Shown in pieces: positions 1-7,257 of a DNA stretch of 64,000 bases. Numbering within the stretch: position 1 is the first letter of the stretch; each line of letters starts with the position of its first letter. Position numbers and translations under genes: made by a program. Under the pieces are notes generated by a model. The model was not told where the DNA came from. It was given only the letters and a program-made list of their open reading frames with translations, and made no database searches. Source of the stretch: Faecalicatena contorta (lineage in GTDB: Bacteria; Bacillota; Clostridia; Lachnospirales; Lachnospiraceae); NCBI RefSeq assembly GCF_039521745.1, contig NZ_BAAACT010000018.1; one strand, written 5' to 3'.

Positions 1-115
1 TTTTCTTTAATTTGCCCTGTGTTCCTGTCCGGAAAGCAAACTGCTGATACAAAACAATACAGATCAGCACTACAATACAAACAGACAGGAAAAAGATAAT
101 CGTTGCATCACTCAT
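1..115 (-). CDS. Sensor histidine kinase, N-terminal fragment (cut by window edge)
   Basis: The reading frame starts at an ATG whose first bases overlap the stop of the response regulator gene (ATGA overlap), so the two are translationally coupled. Only about 38 residues are visible. They form a short polar start, one hydrophobic membrane segment (roughly residues 5-23) and a basic juxtamembrane stretch. This is the usual start of a membrane sensor kinase following an OmpR-type regulator. The kinase domain lies outside the window, so the assignment rests mainly on gene order. Confidence 0.6.
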   Translation of the reverse strand, partial: MSDATIIFFLSVCIVVLICIVLYQQFAFRTGTQGKLKK

Positions 116-804
116 GATAAATCTCCTAACTTATACCCGATGCCCCATACGGTAATGACATATTTCGGAGTTCTTGGATTATCCTCAATCTTGTTTCTTA
201 ACCTGCTGATGTGGACATTGACCGCATTTTCATCTCCCAGATATGCGTCATTCCAGATCAGGGAATACATCTGCTCTTTGGTATATACCTTCTTTGGGTT
301 CTGGAGGAGCAGTTTCAGTATTTCATACTCTTTTGCTGTCAGATCCACTTTCACATTCTTTTTTGTCACGGTATAATCCGTCAGGTTCATAACCAAATCT
401 CCAATCACCAGCACTTCATTCTCCGGTTCTGCTGGTTTCGAGTATTGGGTGCTTCTTCGGATATTTGCCTTAATACGTGCTAACACTTCTGTCACAGAGA
501 ATGGTTTCGTAATATAATCGTCTGCCCCAAGTCCCAAACCGAGAGTCTTATCCGCATCCGTATCCTTTGCAGACACAATAATAATCGGAACTGTGCTGCT
601 CTGCCGGATATGCTGCATGACTTCCATACCGCTGATTTTGGGAATCATCAAATCCAGCAAAACAAGGCTGTAAGAACCGTTGTCAAATTTCTCACATGCT
701 TCTTTTCCATCCGCAGCACAGATTACCTCATAGTTTTCCGCCTTCAAGTAGTCTTTCAGCATCTGGCTTATTTCAATATCATCTTCCACTAATAATAATT
801 TCAC
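112..804 (-). CDS. OmpR/VanR-family response regulator
   Basis: A 230-residue two-domain regulator. The receiver domain (about 1-115) has the acidic pair DD near residue 8, the phosphoacceptor Asp51 in LLDLMIP, and the KPF lysine near residue 100. A winged-helix domain (about 130-228) ends in the typical GIGYKLG motif. The start is GTG at 804, with GGAGGT eight bases upstream. The end overlaps the kinase start and the beginning overlaps the small HTH gene, so the three form one transcript. The arrangement resembles VanRS-type systems, but no van resistance genes are seen and the signal sensed is unknown. Confidence 0.9.
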   Translation of the reverse strand: MKLLLVEDDIEISQMLKDYLKAENYEVICAADGKEACEKFDNGSYSLVLLDLMIPKISGMEVMQHIRQSSTVPIIIVSAKDTDADKTLGLGLGADDYITKPFSVTEVLARIKANIRRSTQYSKPAEPENEVLVIGDLVMNLTDYTVTKKNVKVDLTAKEYEILKLLLQNPKKVYTKEQMYSLIWNDAYLGDENAVNVHISRLRNKIEDNPRTPKYVITVWGIGYKLGDLS

Positions 805-995
805 TGCTGCACCTCCATCGTTGTATTGTCTTTCCTCCGTTTATCTGCGGGTTTCTCTGCATCCTCTGGTATCAACCATAAAGTCGATACTTTTACCGCA
901 CCTTTGATTCTGCCCGATGAGCAATAATAATTTACCATCCGGGCCGTGATACCCCATTTTTCACTTGCTTCCTTAAGTGTCATATATCCATCCAT
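801..995 (-). CDS. Small helix-turn-helix protein
   Basis: A 64-residue protein. The chosen ATG at 995 has AGGAGG about seven bases upstream; longer in-frame extensions lack a ribosome site. Residues 5-45 (TLKEASEKWGITARMVNYY, then a strand pair) look like a MerR/excisionase-type winged HTH, and the C-terminal tail is charged. It overlaps the response regulator start by a few bases, so it is probably a co-transcribed DNA-binding partner. Similar small HTH proteins occur in front of two-component genes on Clostridia mobile elements (recollection of the family, not verified). Confidence 0.65.
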   Translation of the reverse strand: MDGYMTLKEASEKWGITARMVNYYCSSGRIKGAVKVSTLWLIPEDAEKPADKRRKDNTTMEVQQ

Positions 996-1143
996 GACTG
1001 GCCTCCTGATCTTGTACTGCCCTCTATTATATTTCTTATGCTCGAAATATACAAGTCGCATAGTACCATAGATCAGCAAGACTATCAACTCAAAGCGATA
1101 ACTTGTTATAACAATTATCGCCTGAATTCTATCCAAACTACAA

Positions 1144-1186
1144 AACGCCCCAGAGCAGCATTTTATAATTGCTACTCCAGGACGTT
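1144..1186 (-). terminator. Intrinsic terminator of winged-helix cassette 1
   Basis: Long stem with arms at 1144-1160 and 1170-1186, an A/T-rich loop, and a T-run on the minus strand after the stem. It sits just after the winged-helix stop. A nearly identical hairpin follows cassette 2 at 3946-3988, so it belongs to the duplicated unit. Confidence 0.7.
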
Positions 1187-1189
1187 ACC

Positions 1190-1507
1190 TTATCCCACAA
1201 ATTTATATCCTCTCCCGATAACGGTCTGGATCATATCCGGGTTCTTCAATTTCCTTCTAATCTGGCAAATCACATTATAGACCACATGCTCGCAGCCAAT
1301 CACACTCTCCTTCCAAACAGCACCGTAAATCTGTTCAGGAGAAAGCACCCAACCGGAATACTGTGTTAATAGACAGAGAACATCAAATTCCTTTGGGTAG
1401 AGATCAATTTCCTCTCCAGCCAATGTGACCGTACAGCACTGGGGATCAATGGTAAGATTACCTCGCTGAATGACGGGTTGCCGTTCTATATTCATTTGTA
1501 TTGGCAT
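1190..1507 (-). CDS. Stand-alone winged-helix DNA-binding protein, copy 1
   Basis: A 105-residue protein made only of an OmpR-type C-terminal effector domain. An N-terminal strand segment is followed by the LYPKEFDVLCLL helix, the recognition helix region VVYNVICQIRRKL and the closing GRGYKFVG hairpin. There is no receiver domain and no phosphoacceptor Asp. It lies 24 bases downstream of the ABC permease, on the same strand. Two paralogues (3992-4309 and 6710-7024) and a decayed copy sit nearby, each beside an efflux module. DNA binding is a safe inference from the fold; targets and role are unknown. Confidence 0.8.
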   Translation of the reverse strand: MPIQMNIERQPVIQRGNLTIDPQCCTVTLAGEEIDLYPKEFDVLCLLTQYSGWVLSPEQIYGAVWKESVIGCEHVVYNVICQIRRKLKNPDMIQTVIGRGYKFVG

Positions 1508-1531
1508 TGATGCCCTCCTTCTACTAATTTC

Positions 1532-2275
1532 CTATTCCCATTTAAAGAACCGAATTGCAATTCCTCCACAAACAATCATGAACGCCAGCATAATCACAAT
1601 CGGCATCCACACCAACTCTATCGACAATCCTAATGATGATGCTTTTAGTAGCTTTATCCCATGTGTCAGAGGCAAAATATCCGCCACCTTCTGTAATGCT
1701 GAAGGCATCACTTCGTAAGGCAGAGTTGCTCCTGAGAAAATCAGCATAGGAAAATACAGGATACTGGCCACCACACTAGCCGTTTTCGTATCAGGCGCAA
1801 GGCCGCCCACCATAAGGCCAATACTGAACATCGACAGCATAACCAAAATGTATGTGATTAGGAATATTCCGAAGGAACCACTGAACCTGCATCCAAAAAA
1901 TAAAAATAACGTTCCAAAAACCAATACCAGGGACAGCAGGGAATAGATCGCATATATGGCTACCCACACCGCCAGCAAAAATGCAGGGCTTGTCGGCGTC
2001 ACTTTATACCTTTTCAATATCTTCTTCTGCCGATAATCAGAAATCAACAGCGGCAAGCCCATGACTCCCCCCGCACAGATTGCAATGGTAGATAATGCTC
2101 CAAAGGACTGTTCCAGAAAAGAATACTCTACTCCGGGAGCCGCTGCCTTATTTCCGTAGATGACTCCTAAAATAGCTGCAATCACTACCGGCATACAAAG
2201 GGCAAAAATAACCATATCCATCCCCCGGAAGGATAGCTTCAATTCCGTTTTTAGCATCATGAAAAACTTATTCAT
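1532..2275 (-). CDS. ABC-2 type exporter permease
   Basis: A 247-residue membrane protein with six predicted hydrophobic segments, the typical layout of DrrB/ABC-2 permeases. The start at 2275 overlaps the ATPase stop and has GAGGAGG eight bases upstream; an upstream in-frame extension has no such signal and is rejected. With the ATPase it should form a drug- or lipid-type exporter in the cell membrane. Transcription would come from the MerR-type promoter near 3031-3061. The substrate cannot be told from sequence. Confidence 0.85.
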   Translation of the reverse strand: MNKFFMMLKTELKLSFRGMDMVIFALCMPVVIAAILGVIYGNKAAAPGVEYSFLEQSFGALSTIAICAGGVMGLPLLISDYRQKKILKRYKVTPTSPAFLLAVWVAIYAIYSLLSLVLVFGTLFLFFGCRFSGSFGIFLITYILVMLSMFSIGLMVGGLAPDTKTASVVASILYFPMLIFSGATLPYEVMPSALQKVADILPLTHGIKLLKASSLGLSIELVWMPIVIMLAFMIVCGGIAIRFFKWE

Positions 2276-2996
2276 TGTCCGTTTCCTCCTCTCCGGTAAA
2301 CCACAAATAGGCATCTTCCAGCTTTTCATAGGGACTTAAATCTACTGCTTCCTGCACCGTTCCTTCAAACACAAATCCGCCGTCCTTTAAAATGCCGATC
2401 CGGTCACAGAGAATTTCCACCTCATCCATAAAATGTGAGGAAAGGAAAATCGTCAATCCCTGCTCCTTTAATTCCTGCAGACTTTTCCAGACACTCCTCC
2501 TCGCTTTTGTGTCAAGTCCTGTCGTCAGTTCATCCAAAAAGACTACCCTGGGATTAGGAATGAGGGCCAGGACAATAAAAAGTTTCTGTTTCTGACCGCC
2601 AGACAATTCGCTGACCAAAGCGTTCATTTTGTCTGTCAGCCCAAATTTCTGAAGCAATTTTTCATAGGCAACTGGATGCTTATAAAGGCATGTTGTTTCT
2701 TCGCACAATTCCTTTACCTTAATTTTGTCCGGGTAATTGGCCTCCTGAAATTGTACCCCGACCTGTTCAAAAAGCCGCTTTCTGTCCTTCCACGGATCTA
2801 ATCCCAAAATTCGTGCAGAACCAGAATCCGCTGTCCTTGTCCCAAGAACACATTCTATTGTGGTACTCTTGCCCGCACCATTTGCACCAAGCAGGCCGAA
2901 TACTTCGCCTGCCGTAACTGAGAAGCTGAGATTCTCAATTACCTTTCTTCCGTCATAAGATTTACTCAGCCCGGAAATTTGGATTGTCTCTTCCAT
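2268..2996 (-). CDS. ABC exporter ATP-binding protein
   Basis: A 242-residue nucleotide-binding domain. Walker A is GANGAGKST (about residues 36-44), the signature is LSGGQKQK, and Walker B is VVFLDELTTGLD. In Walker B the usual DEP is DEL, a mild deviation also seen in DrrA-like exporters. It precedes and overlaps the permease gene, so the two are co-translated. The promoter region upstream carries the same motif as the divergent-side merR gene, which implies control by the tandem-MerR protein. Confidence 0.9.
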   Translation of the reverse strand: MEETIQISGLSKSYDGRKVIENLSFSVTAGEVFGLLGANGAGKSTTIECVLGTRTADSGSARILGLDPWKDRKRLFEQVGVQFQEANYPDKIKVKELCEETTCLYKHPVAYEKLLQKFGLTDKMNALVSELSGGQKQKLFIVLALIPNPRVVFLDELTTGLDTKARRSVWKSLQELKEQGLTIFLSSHFMDEVEILCDRIGILKDGGFVFEGTVQEAVDLSPYEKLEDAYLWFTGEEETDNE

Positions 2997-3030
2997 ACTT
3001 TTCAGTACCTCCTTTATTTGAAGTACGTCA

Positions 3031-3075
3031 AGATTAACACTTTTTCAAAGTATGGTGGTAAACTGTAGGGTTTTA
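3031..3075 (-). promoter_or_regulatory. MerR-type promoter/operator of the ABC exporter operon
   Basis: On the minus strand, TTACCA (3056-3061) and TAATCT (3031-3036) are separated by 19 bases, the over-long spacer typical of MerR-activated promoters. The core (CCTACAGTTTACCACCA) nearly matches the region upstream of the merR gene. The site overlaps the merR stop codon. Confidence 0.55.
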
Positions 3076-3825
3076 TTCCATCATTTTTTTCATCTTTTCA
3101 ATCTGCCCTGCCACAAAATATGCATTTTCCTTTGCGGCATTTAACGAAGTAAGCAGCTTATCGCAGGCTGTAACGATATCATCATCTTCTGCTGGTGTAT
3201 CTATCGCATCTCGGACATTAGTATCTGGATCATCAGAGAGCGCCCGCAGCATCCGTAGAATCGCAGAAAGGGAATAATTTGCACAGCGCAAAGAACGGAT
3301 AATTTTTAACCGTTGCAAGTCCTTAGCAGTATACATCCGATAGCCATTCTGTTTCCTCTTTATCGTAAACAAACCATTCAGTTCCCAATTCCTCAGGGTG
3401 TCTATCGTTACATGAAGGAAATCCGCTGCCTCTTGTCTTGTATAAGCAATTTGCATATCAAGACTTGCAGCATTCATTCCAGAAAAGATACTCCGGGTGA
3501 TCCTGATTGCTTCTTCTGCATTTTCCTTTTCTGTATCTACCAGCTCTATGTATTGCCGGGTTAATTCTGCCGCTGTTTCATAATCGCCGGTCGCAGAAAC
3601 CTTAATAATATCAACCGCCAGCTTACGAAGTCCGTTCTGGAGAACTTCCACCTGCAGGGCTGCCCGTGCTAATTTGAACTGCTCAATATGCAGATCCGTG
3701 AATACCCGGTAGCCGTTACCAAGTCGCTCCGGTTTTGGTATCAATTCACACTTTTCATATAACCGGACCGTGTTCACATGTATTCCTATCATCTTTGCTA
3801 TGTCTGCTGTTTTGTATGTATTCAT
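3073..3825 (-). CDS. Tandem MerR-family transcriptional regulator
   Basis: A 250-residue protein with two MerR-like winged HTH modules. The first covers about residues 3-70 (ADIAKMIGIHVNTVRLYEK, then NGYRVFTD). The second covers about 125-195 (TRQEAADFLHVTIDTLRNWE, then NGYRMYTAKDLQRL). A helical linker lies between them and a helical C-terminus follows. Most MerR proteins have one DNA-binding module plus a dimerisation coil, so the duplication is notable. It lies upstream of the ABC exporter on the same strand, and both promoters share one motif, so autoregulation and control of the exporter are likely. No metal-binding cysteine pattern is visible. Confidence 0.85.
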   Translation of the reverse strand: MNTYKTADIAKMIGIHVNTVRLYEKCELIPKPERLGNGYRVFTDLHIEQFKLARAALQVEVLQNGLRKLAVDIIKVSATGDYETAAELTRQYIELVDTEKENAEEAIRITRSIFSGMNAASLDMQIAYTRQEAADFLHVTIDTLRNWELNGLFTIKRKQNGYRMYTAKDLQRLKIIRSLRCANYSLSAILRMLRALSDDPDTNVRDAIDTPAEDDDIVTACDKLLTSLNAAKENAYFVAGQIEKMKKMME

Positions 3826-3845
3826 CTTTTTGCACCTCCGCCTAC

Positions 3846-3888
3846 ATTATGGCATAATTTCAAACTCTGGTGGCAAAGTGTAGGGTTT
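3846..3888 (-). promoter_or_regulatory. MerR-type promoter/operator of the merR gene
   Basis: TTGCCA (3871-3876) and CATAAT (3846-3851) on the minus strand are spaced by 19 bases. The surrounding motif (CCTACACTTTGCCACCA) matches the ABC-operon promoter with few differences. GGAGGTGC lies just before the gene start. Confidence 0.55.
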
Positions 3889-3945
3889 TTAGTTTACCGT
3901 ATAATACACTGGATGGCAAGTTATATAGATGTAGTTGAAGCATAA

Positions 3946-3988
3946 AACGCCCCAGAGCAACATTTTACAATTACTGCTCCAGGACGTT
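3946..3988 (-). terminator. Intrinsic terminator of winged-helix cassette 2
   Basis: Hairpin with arms beginning AACGCCCCAGAGCA and ending TGCTCCAGGACGTT, followed by a short T-run on the minus strand. It is nearly identical to the 1144-1186 hairpin. Confidence 0.7.
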
Positions 3989-3991
3989 CTT

Positions 3992-4309
3992 CTACCCCAC
4001 AAATTTATATCCTCTCCCGATAACCGTCTGGATCAAATCTGGATTCTTCAGTTTCCTTCTAAGCTGGCAAATCACGTTATAGACCACACGCTCACATCCA
4101 ACCGCATCTTCTTGCCACACAGTCTTATAAATCTGTTCAGGAGAAAGCACCCAACCGGGATACTGTGTCAATAGGCAGAGGACATCGAATTCTTTAGGAT
4201 ACAGACTAATTTCCTCTCCGGCCAATAGAACCGTACAGCACTGTGGATCAATAGTAAGATTCCCTCGCTGGATAACGGGCTGCCGTTCTATATTCATTTG
4301 TATTGACAT
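3992..4309 (-). CDS. Stand-alone winged-helix DNA-binding protein, copy 2
   Basis: A 105-residue paralogue of the 1190-1507 protein, differing at only about 15-18 positions, again an OmpR effector domain without a receiver. It starts at ATG with a GGAGGG-type ribosome site. The 36 bases in front of it are almost identical to those in front of copy 1, although the upstream gene here is a MATE pump rather than an ABC permease. The whole unit, from the end of the efflux gene to the terminator, looks like a duplicated cassette of about 400 bp. Confidence 0.8.
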   Translation of the reverse strand: MSIQMNIERQPVIQRGNLTIDPQCCTVLLAGEEISLYPKEFDVLCLLTQYPGWVLSPEQIYKTVWQEDAVGCERVVYNVICQLRRKLKNPDLIQTVIGRGYKFVG

Positions 4310-4343
4310 TGATACCCTCCTTCTACTAATTTCCTATTCCCAT

Positions 4344-5720
4344 TTAGAAATTCTTCTGTTCCACAGAAATTATTTTTTCCGCAGATAATTCCTTATGGAG
4401 GTGTAATGCCATAAAAATGGTAATTACTGCAGAAATCACATCCGCAATCGGCTGTGCATAAAGAATTCCATTGAGTCCCCAAAGCACCGGAAGAATCAGA
4501 ATAACTGGTACAAAGCAGATCCCCTGCCTACAAGCTCCAAGAATAAAGCCTGCTGTACCTTTGCCAAGTGCAAGGAACAAAGAAGAATATACCGTATAAA
4601 ATCCAAACAGCATGAATGAAAAACCATTCGCTATGAGTGATTTTTGACCGACAGAAATCATTTCTACATTACCGTCTGTAAACTGAGAAATAATTTGTGT
4701 GGAAAATACGGCCATCAGCAATCCTACAATTACACAGAAAATCGTTGACCACAGGATTGATGTTTTAATCGCCTCCTGCAAACGATCAAATTTCTTTGCC
4801 CCATAGCTAAATCCTGCAATCGGCTGGAATCCTTTTAAGAAGCCAAATACCACTAACGTTCCCATTGATGTAACTCTGGTAACGGCCCCCATTCCGGCAA
4901 TAACAGCATCCCCATATCCATTTGCAGCCCGATTAATCAGTGCAATAGAAAGACTGGTAAGAAGCTGGAACGTCAGCGTTGGAACACCTATTTTCAATAT
5001 TTCTGCCATCATTTGTTTTGTGGGCGCAAACTCTCTTACACTGAAAGTAAATGCACTCTTTTTCCGTAATACATAGTTCAAATAAACAAGTGTAGAAACA
5101 AACTGCGAAACAGCTGTAGCAATAGCAGCCCCGGCAACTCCCATTTCAAGTACATAAATGAAGATCGGGTCCAAACCAATATTCAATATAGCTCCCAATA
5201 ACAAAGCACACATAGTGGTTTTCGCTGCGCCTTCACTTGTGACAATATTATTCATAGTCACATTGAATACATTAAAAATACATGAAACCACATAAATTCT
5301 GGCATATGTCAATGCATAAGGCATGATTGTATCTGTTGCTCCTAATAGAGTTAAAATTGGTTTCAGGAAGATAGTAGCAAGAATAATGATAATTGCCCCA
5401 ACTAAAACACTGCTATACAGCGCTGTACTTGCGACCTTATTCGCAGTATCTTTGTCTCCACGTCCTAACAACCTTGAAAGATAAGATGCTGCTCCATTAC
5501 CAAACATCAGACCTAACCCTACAACCACTTGCCCCAATGGAAACACAATCGAAATCGCACCCATTTGACTTTCTCCCAGTCCTCCTACAAAGTAGGCATC
5601 CACCAGATTATACAGGGCGTTTATCAACATTCCAATCATAATCGGGATGCCAAGTGCCATAAGTGCTTTCGGAATAGGTGCGTTCCCCAAAAGCTCCATT
5701 TTGTTGTTACGTTCTTTCAT
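4344..5720 (-). CDS. MATE-family multidrug efflux pump
   Basis: A 458-residue integral membrane protein with about 12 hydrophobic segments in two homologous halves, typical of MATE/NorM/MepA transporters. The start at 5720 (MKERNNKMELL) has AAAGGAG nine bases upstream; the longer frame runs into the operator region and is rejected. Such pumps expel cationic drugs using a sodium or proton gradient. It diverges from the padR gene across an operator-rich intergenic region, so PadR repression is the likely control. The substrate is not predictable. Confidence 0.9.
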   Translation of the reverse strand: MKERNNKMELLGNAPIPKALMALGIPIMIGMLINALYNLVDAYFVGGLGESQMGAISIVFPLGQVVVGLGLMFGNGAASYLSRLLGRGDKDTANKVASTALYSSVLVGAIIIILATIFLKPILTLLGATDTIMPYALTYARIYVVSCIFNVFNVTMNNIVTSEGAAKTTMCALLLGAILNIGLDPIFIYVLEMGVAGAAIATAVSQFVSTLVYLNYVLRKKSAFTFSVREFAPTKQMMAEILKIGVPTLTFQLLTSLSIALINRAANGYGDAVIAGMGAVTRVTSMGTLVVFGFLKGFQPIAGFSYGAKKFDRLQEAIKTSILWSTIFCVIVGLLMAVFSTQIISQFTDGNVEMISVGQKSLIANGFSFMLFGFYTVYSSLFLALGKGTAGFILGACRQGICFVPVILILPVLWGLNGILYAQPIADVISAVITIFMALHLHKELSAEKIISVEQKNF

Positions 5721-5744
5721 TGTAAATACTCCTTTCGTACTAAT

Positions 5745-5903
5745 AGTATAAATTACTGTACTGTAATTTATAGTAAAATATCGCAGCAATTATACTACTA
5801 TAAATTATAGTGAAAGTCAACAGGCTTTTTACTATAATTTATAGCACTTCATCAATTTTTCCGCTTGACACTCTCCATAAAATAAATTAGTATAAATTAC
5901 AGT
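5745..5903. promoter_or_regulatory. Array of PadR-type operators between MATE and padR
   Basis: At least five copies of a palindromic A/T motif fill the divergent intergenic region: a back-to-back pair at 5745-5775, ACTATAAATTATAGT at 5797-5811 (a perfect palindrome), ACTATAATTTATAGC at 5831-5845, and AGTATAAATTACAGT at 5889-5903. Their position flanking both starts suggests that PadR represses both genes. Confidence 0.65.
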
Positions 5904-5937
5904 AATATAAAAAAGCGTAATTATAAAAGGAGAACAT

Positions 5938-6468
5938 ATGGCTACCATAGATTTAATTGTGTTGGGAATGCTGAAAAAAGAATCTCTAAGCGCCTATGAC
6001 ATTCAAAAATTAGTGGAATATCGCAATATATCAAGATGGGTAAAAATCAGTACCCCTTCTATTTACAAAAAAGTTATTCAGTTAGAGGAAAAAGGACTTA
6101 TCAATAGCGTGACCGTGAAAGAAGGGAAAATGCCTGAAAAGGCGGTGTATTCTTTGACGGAAGCTGGCGAACGGCAATTTGAGAAACTTATGATGGAGAT
6201 TGCTGGTAAGCCTATTCATATTTTTCTGGATTTTAATGCGGTAATTGTAAATTTGGACAGCCTTCCAGCAGATAAACAAAAGTCCTGTCTTGCTAATATT
6301 GAAGAAAATGTGGCAAATCTAAAATCTTATCTACAAGAGAATATCCTTGCAAAAGAAAATGTGCCTGAAATACCAGAAACCGGAATGGCAGTTTTACACC
6401 AACAGCTAATACTAGCCCAAGCAATTGAAACATGGATTACATCAGTAAAAGCAAGGTTGGAAAATTAA
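5938..6468 (+). CDS. PadR-family transcriptional regulator
   Basis: A 176-residue protein. The N-terminal winged helix (about 1-85; DLIVLGMLKKESLSAYDIQKL, SIYKKVIQLEEKGLI, then a basic wing ending YSLTEAGER) is characteristic of PadR. The C-terminal half is a Vir_act_alpha_C-like helical dimerisation region. The ATG has AAAGGAG eight bases upstream. It is divergent to the MATE pump with shared palindromes between them, the standard layout of a drug-responsive local repressor. Confidence 0.9.
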   Translation: MATIDLIVLGMLKKESLSAYDIQKLVEYRNISRWVKISTPSIYKKVIQLEEKGLINSVTVKEGKMPEKAVYSLTEAGERQFEKLMMEIAGKPIHIFLDFNAVIVNLDSLPADKQKSCLANIEENVANLKSYLQENILAKENVPEIPETGMAVLHQQLILAQAIETWITSVKARLEN

Positions 6469-6476
6469 TAAAAATA

Positions 6477-6514
6477 TCCCAGGGTAGCAGCAATTCTACA
6501 TTGCTCCCCTGGGA
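6477..6514. terminator. Bidirectional hairpin after padR
   Basis: Stem TCCCAGGGTAGCAGCAA with TTGCTCCCCTGGGA, loop of seven bases, followed by a T-rich stretch on the plus strand. It lies between padR and the decayed winged-helix copy, and could terminate both. Confidence 0.6.
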
Positions 6515-6521
6515 TGTTCTT

Positions 6522-6661
6522 TTACCCCACAAACCGATACCCACTTCCAACCACAGTTTCTACCAATCTCCAATCTTCCGTCTGAGCGAATATACCACAT
6601 TCGTCAGTGCCGCCCCGCAATGCTCTGAGGTTTTGTTTCCAACCAGCTCATGTATATACGA
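6522..6661 (-). pseudogene. Decayed winged-helix gene (fourth copy of the cassette)
   Basis: The minus strand encodes, in two frames, the C-terminal half of the same winged-helix protein: a piece with EHCGAALTNVVYSLRRKIGDW, then after a frame change ETVVGSGYRFVG and a stop. These match the EHVVYNVICQLR and QTVIGRGYKFVG parts of the intact copies, but are more diverged. The N-terminal half is missing. It is a remnant, older than the other copies. Confidence 0.6.
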
Positions 6662-6666
6662 TAAAA

Positions 6667-6704
6667 TCCCCCGGAACAGTTTCTCTTTGTACTGCTCCGG
6701 GGAA
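6667..6704 (-). terminator. Intrinsic terminator of winged-helix copy 3
   Basis: Hairpin TCCCCCGGAACAGT with ACTGCTCCGGGGA, directly after the winged-helix stop. Same placement as in cassettes 1 and 2 but with a diverged sequence. Confidence 0.55.
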
Positions 6705-6709
6705 TCTCC

Positions 6710-7024
6710 TTATCCCGCAAATTTATATCCTCTCCCAATCACCGTCTGGATCATATCCGGGGTCTTCAGTTTCTTTCTAAGCTGGCAAATCACGTTATAG
6801 ACCACATGCTCGCATCCAGTCACGTCCCCCTTCCAAACTGCTTCATAAATCTGTTCCGAAGAAAGCACCCAACCGGAATACTGTGTTAATAGACAGAGAA
6901 CATCAAATTCTTTGGGATACAGACTAATTTCCTCTCCGTCCAATCGAACCGTACAGCACTGTGGATCAATGGTAAGATTCCTTTGCTGGATGACGGGCTG
7001 CCGTTCTATATTCATTTCTGTCAA
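6710..7024 (-). CDS. Stand-alone winged-helix DNA-binding protein, copy 3
   Basis: A 104-residue paralogue of the two other orphan effector domains; the core from NIERQPVIQ to GRGYKFAG is shared. The start is probably TTG at 7024, with GGAGG and AAAGGGA upstream; ATG at 7015 is an alternative. Unlike copies 1 and 2, its upstream leader differs and overlaps a small unrecognised reading frame. It lies downstream of the BcrAB-like exporter on the same strand, repeating the pattern of one winged-helix gene per efflux module. Confidence 0.75.
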   Translation of the reverse strand: MTEMNIERQPVIQQRNLTIDPQCCTVRLDGEEISLYPKEFDVLCLLTQYSGWVLSSEQIYEAVWKGDVTGCEHVVYNVICQLRKKLKTPDMIQTVIGRGYKFAG

Positions 7025-7193
7025 TGTCCCTTTCCTCCCTACACATCAAGTTATAAGTATGTCGAAAAATCAACGGAGTCGATAACCTGAGAGTGTGATC
7101 TCCCAATAGTTCATCGGCTCTGCGTCTTAGCGTCTGGCTCTTTGATAAACCCTGCAGGCACTCCATAGAAATGCTGCCCATAATATTCAGCAT
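6966..7193 (-). CDS. Small unrecognised reading frame, possibly a remnant
   Basis: A 75-codon frame starting at ATG 7193 with GGAGCT seven bases upstream. The product is basic in its first half (MLNIMGSISMECLQGLSKSQ) and ends inside the coding region of winged-helix copy 3. I recognise no domain. It could be the start of a gene truncated when the cassette was inserted, or chance. The interval 7025-7257 otherwise shows nothing I can name. Confidence 0.2.
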   Translation of the reverse strand: MLNIMGSISMECLQGLSKSQTLRRRADELLGDHTLRLSTPLIFRHTYNLMCREERDIDRNEYRTAARHPAKESYH

Positions 7194-7257
7194 GGTGATA
7201 GCTCCGCGACGCTTTTTTTGCCGTTGTCCGGCAGAAAATTTTTAATATTTTGATGCT

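Noticed and set aside
112..804. vanR gene of a glycopeptide resistance cluster
   Set aside because: The regulator is VanR-like, but no vanH/A/X-type genes are visible, so the specific name is not justified.
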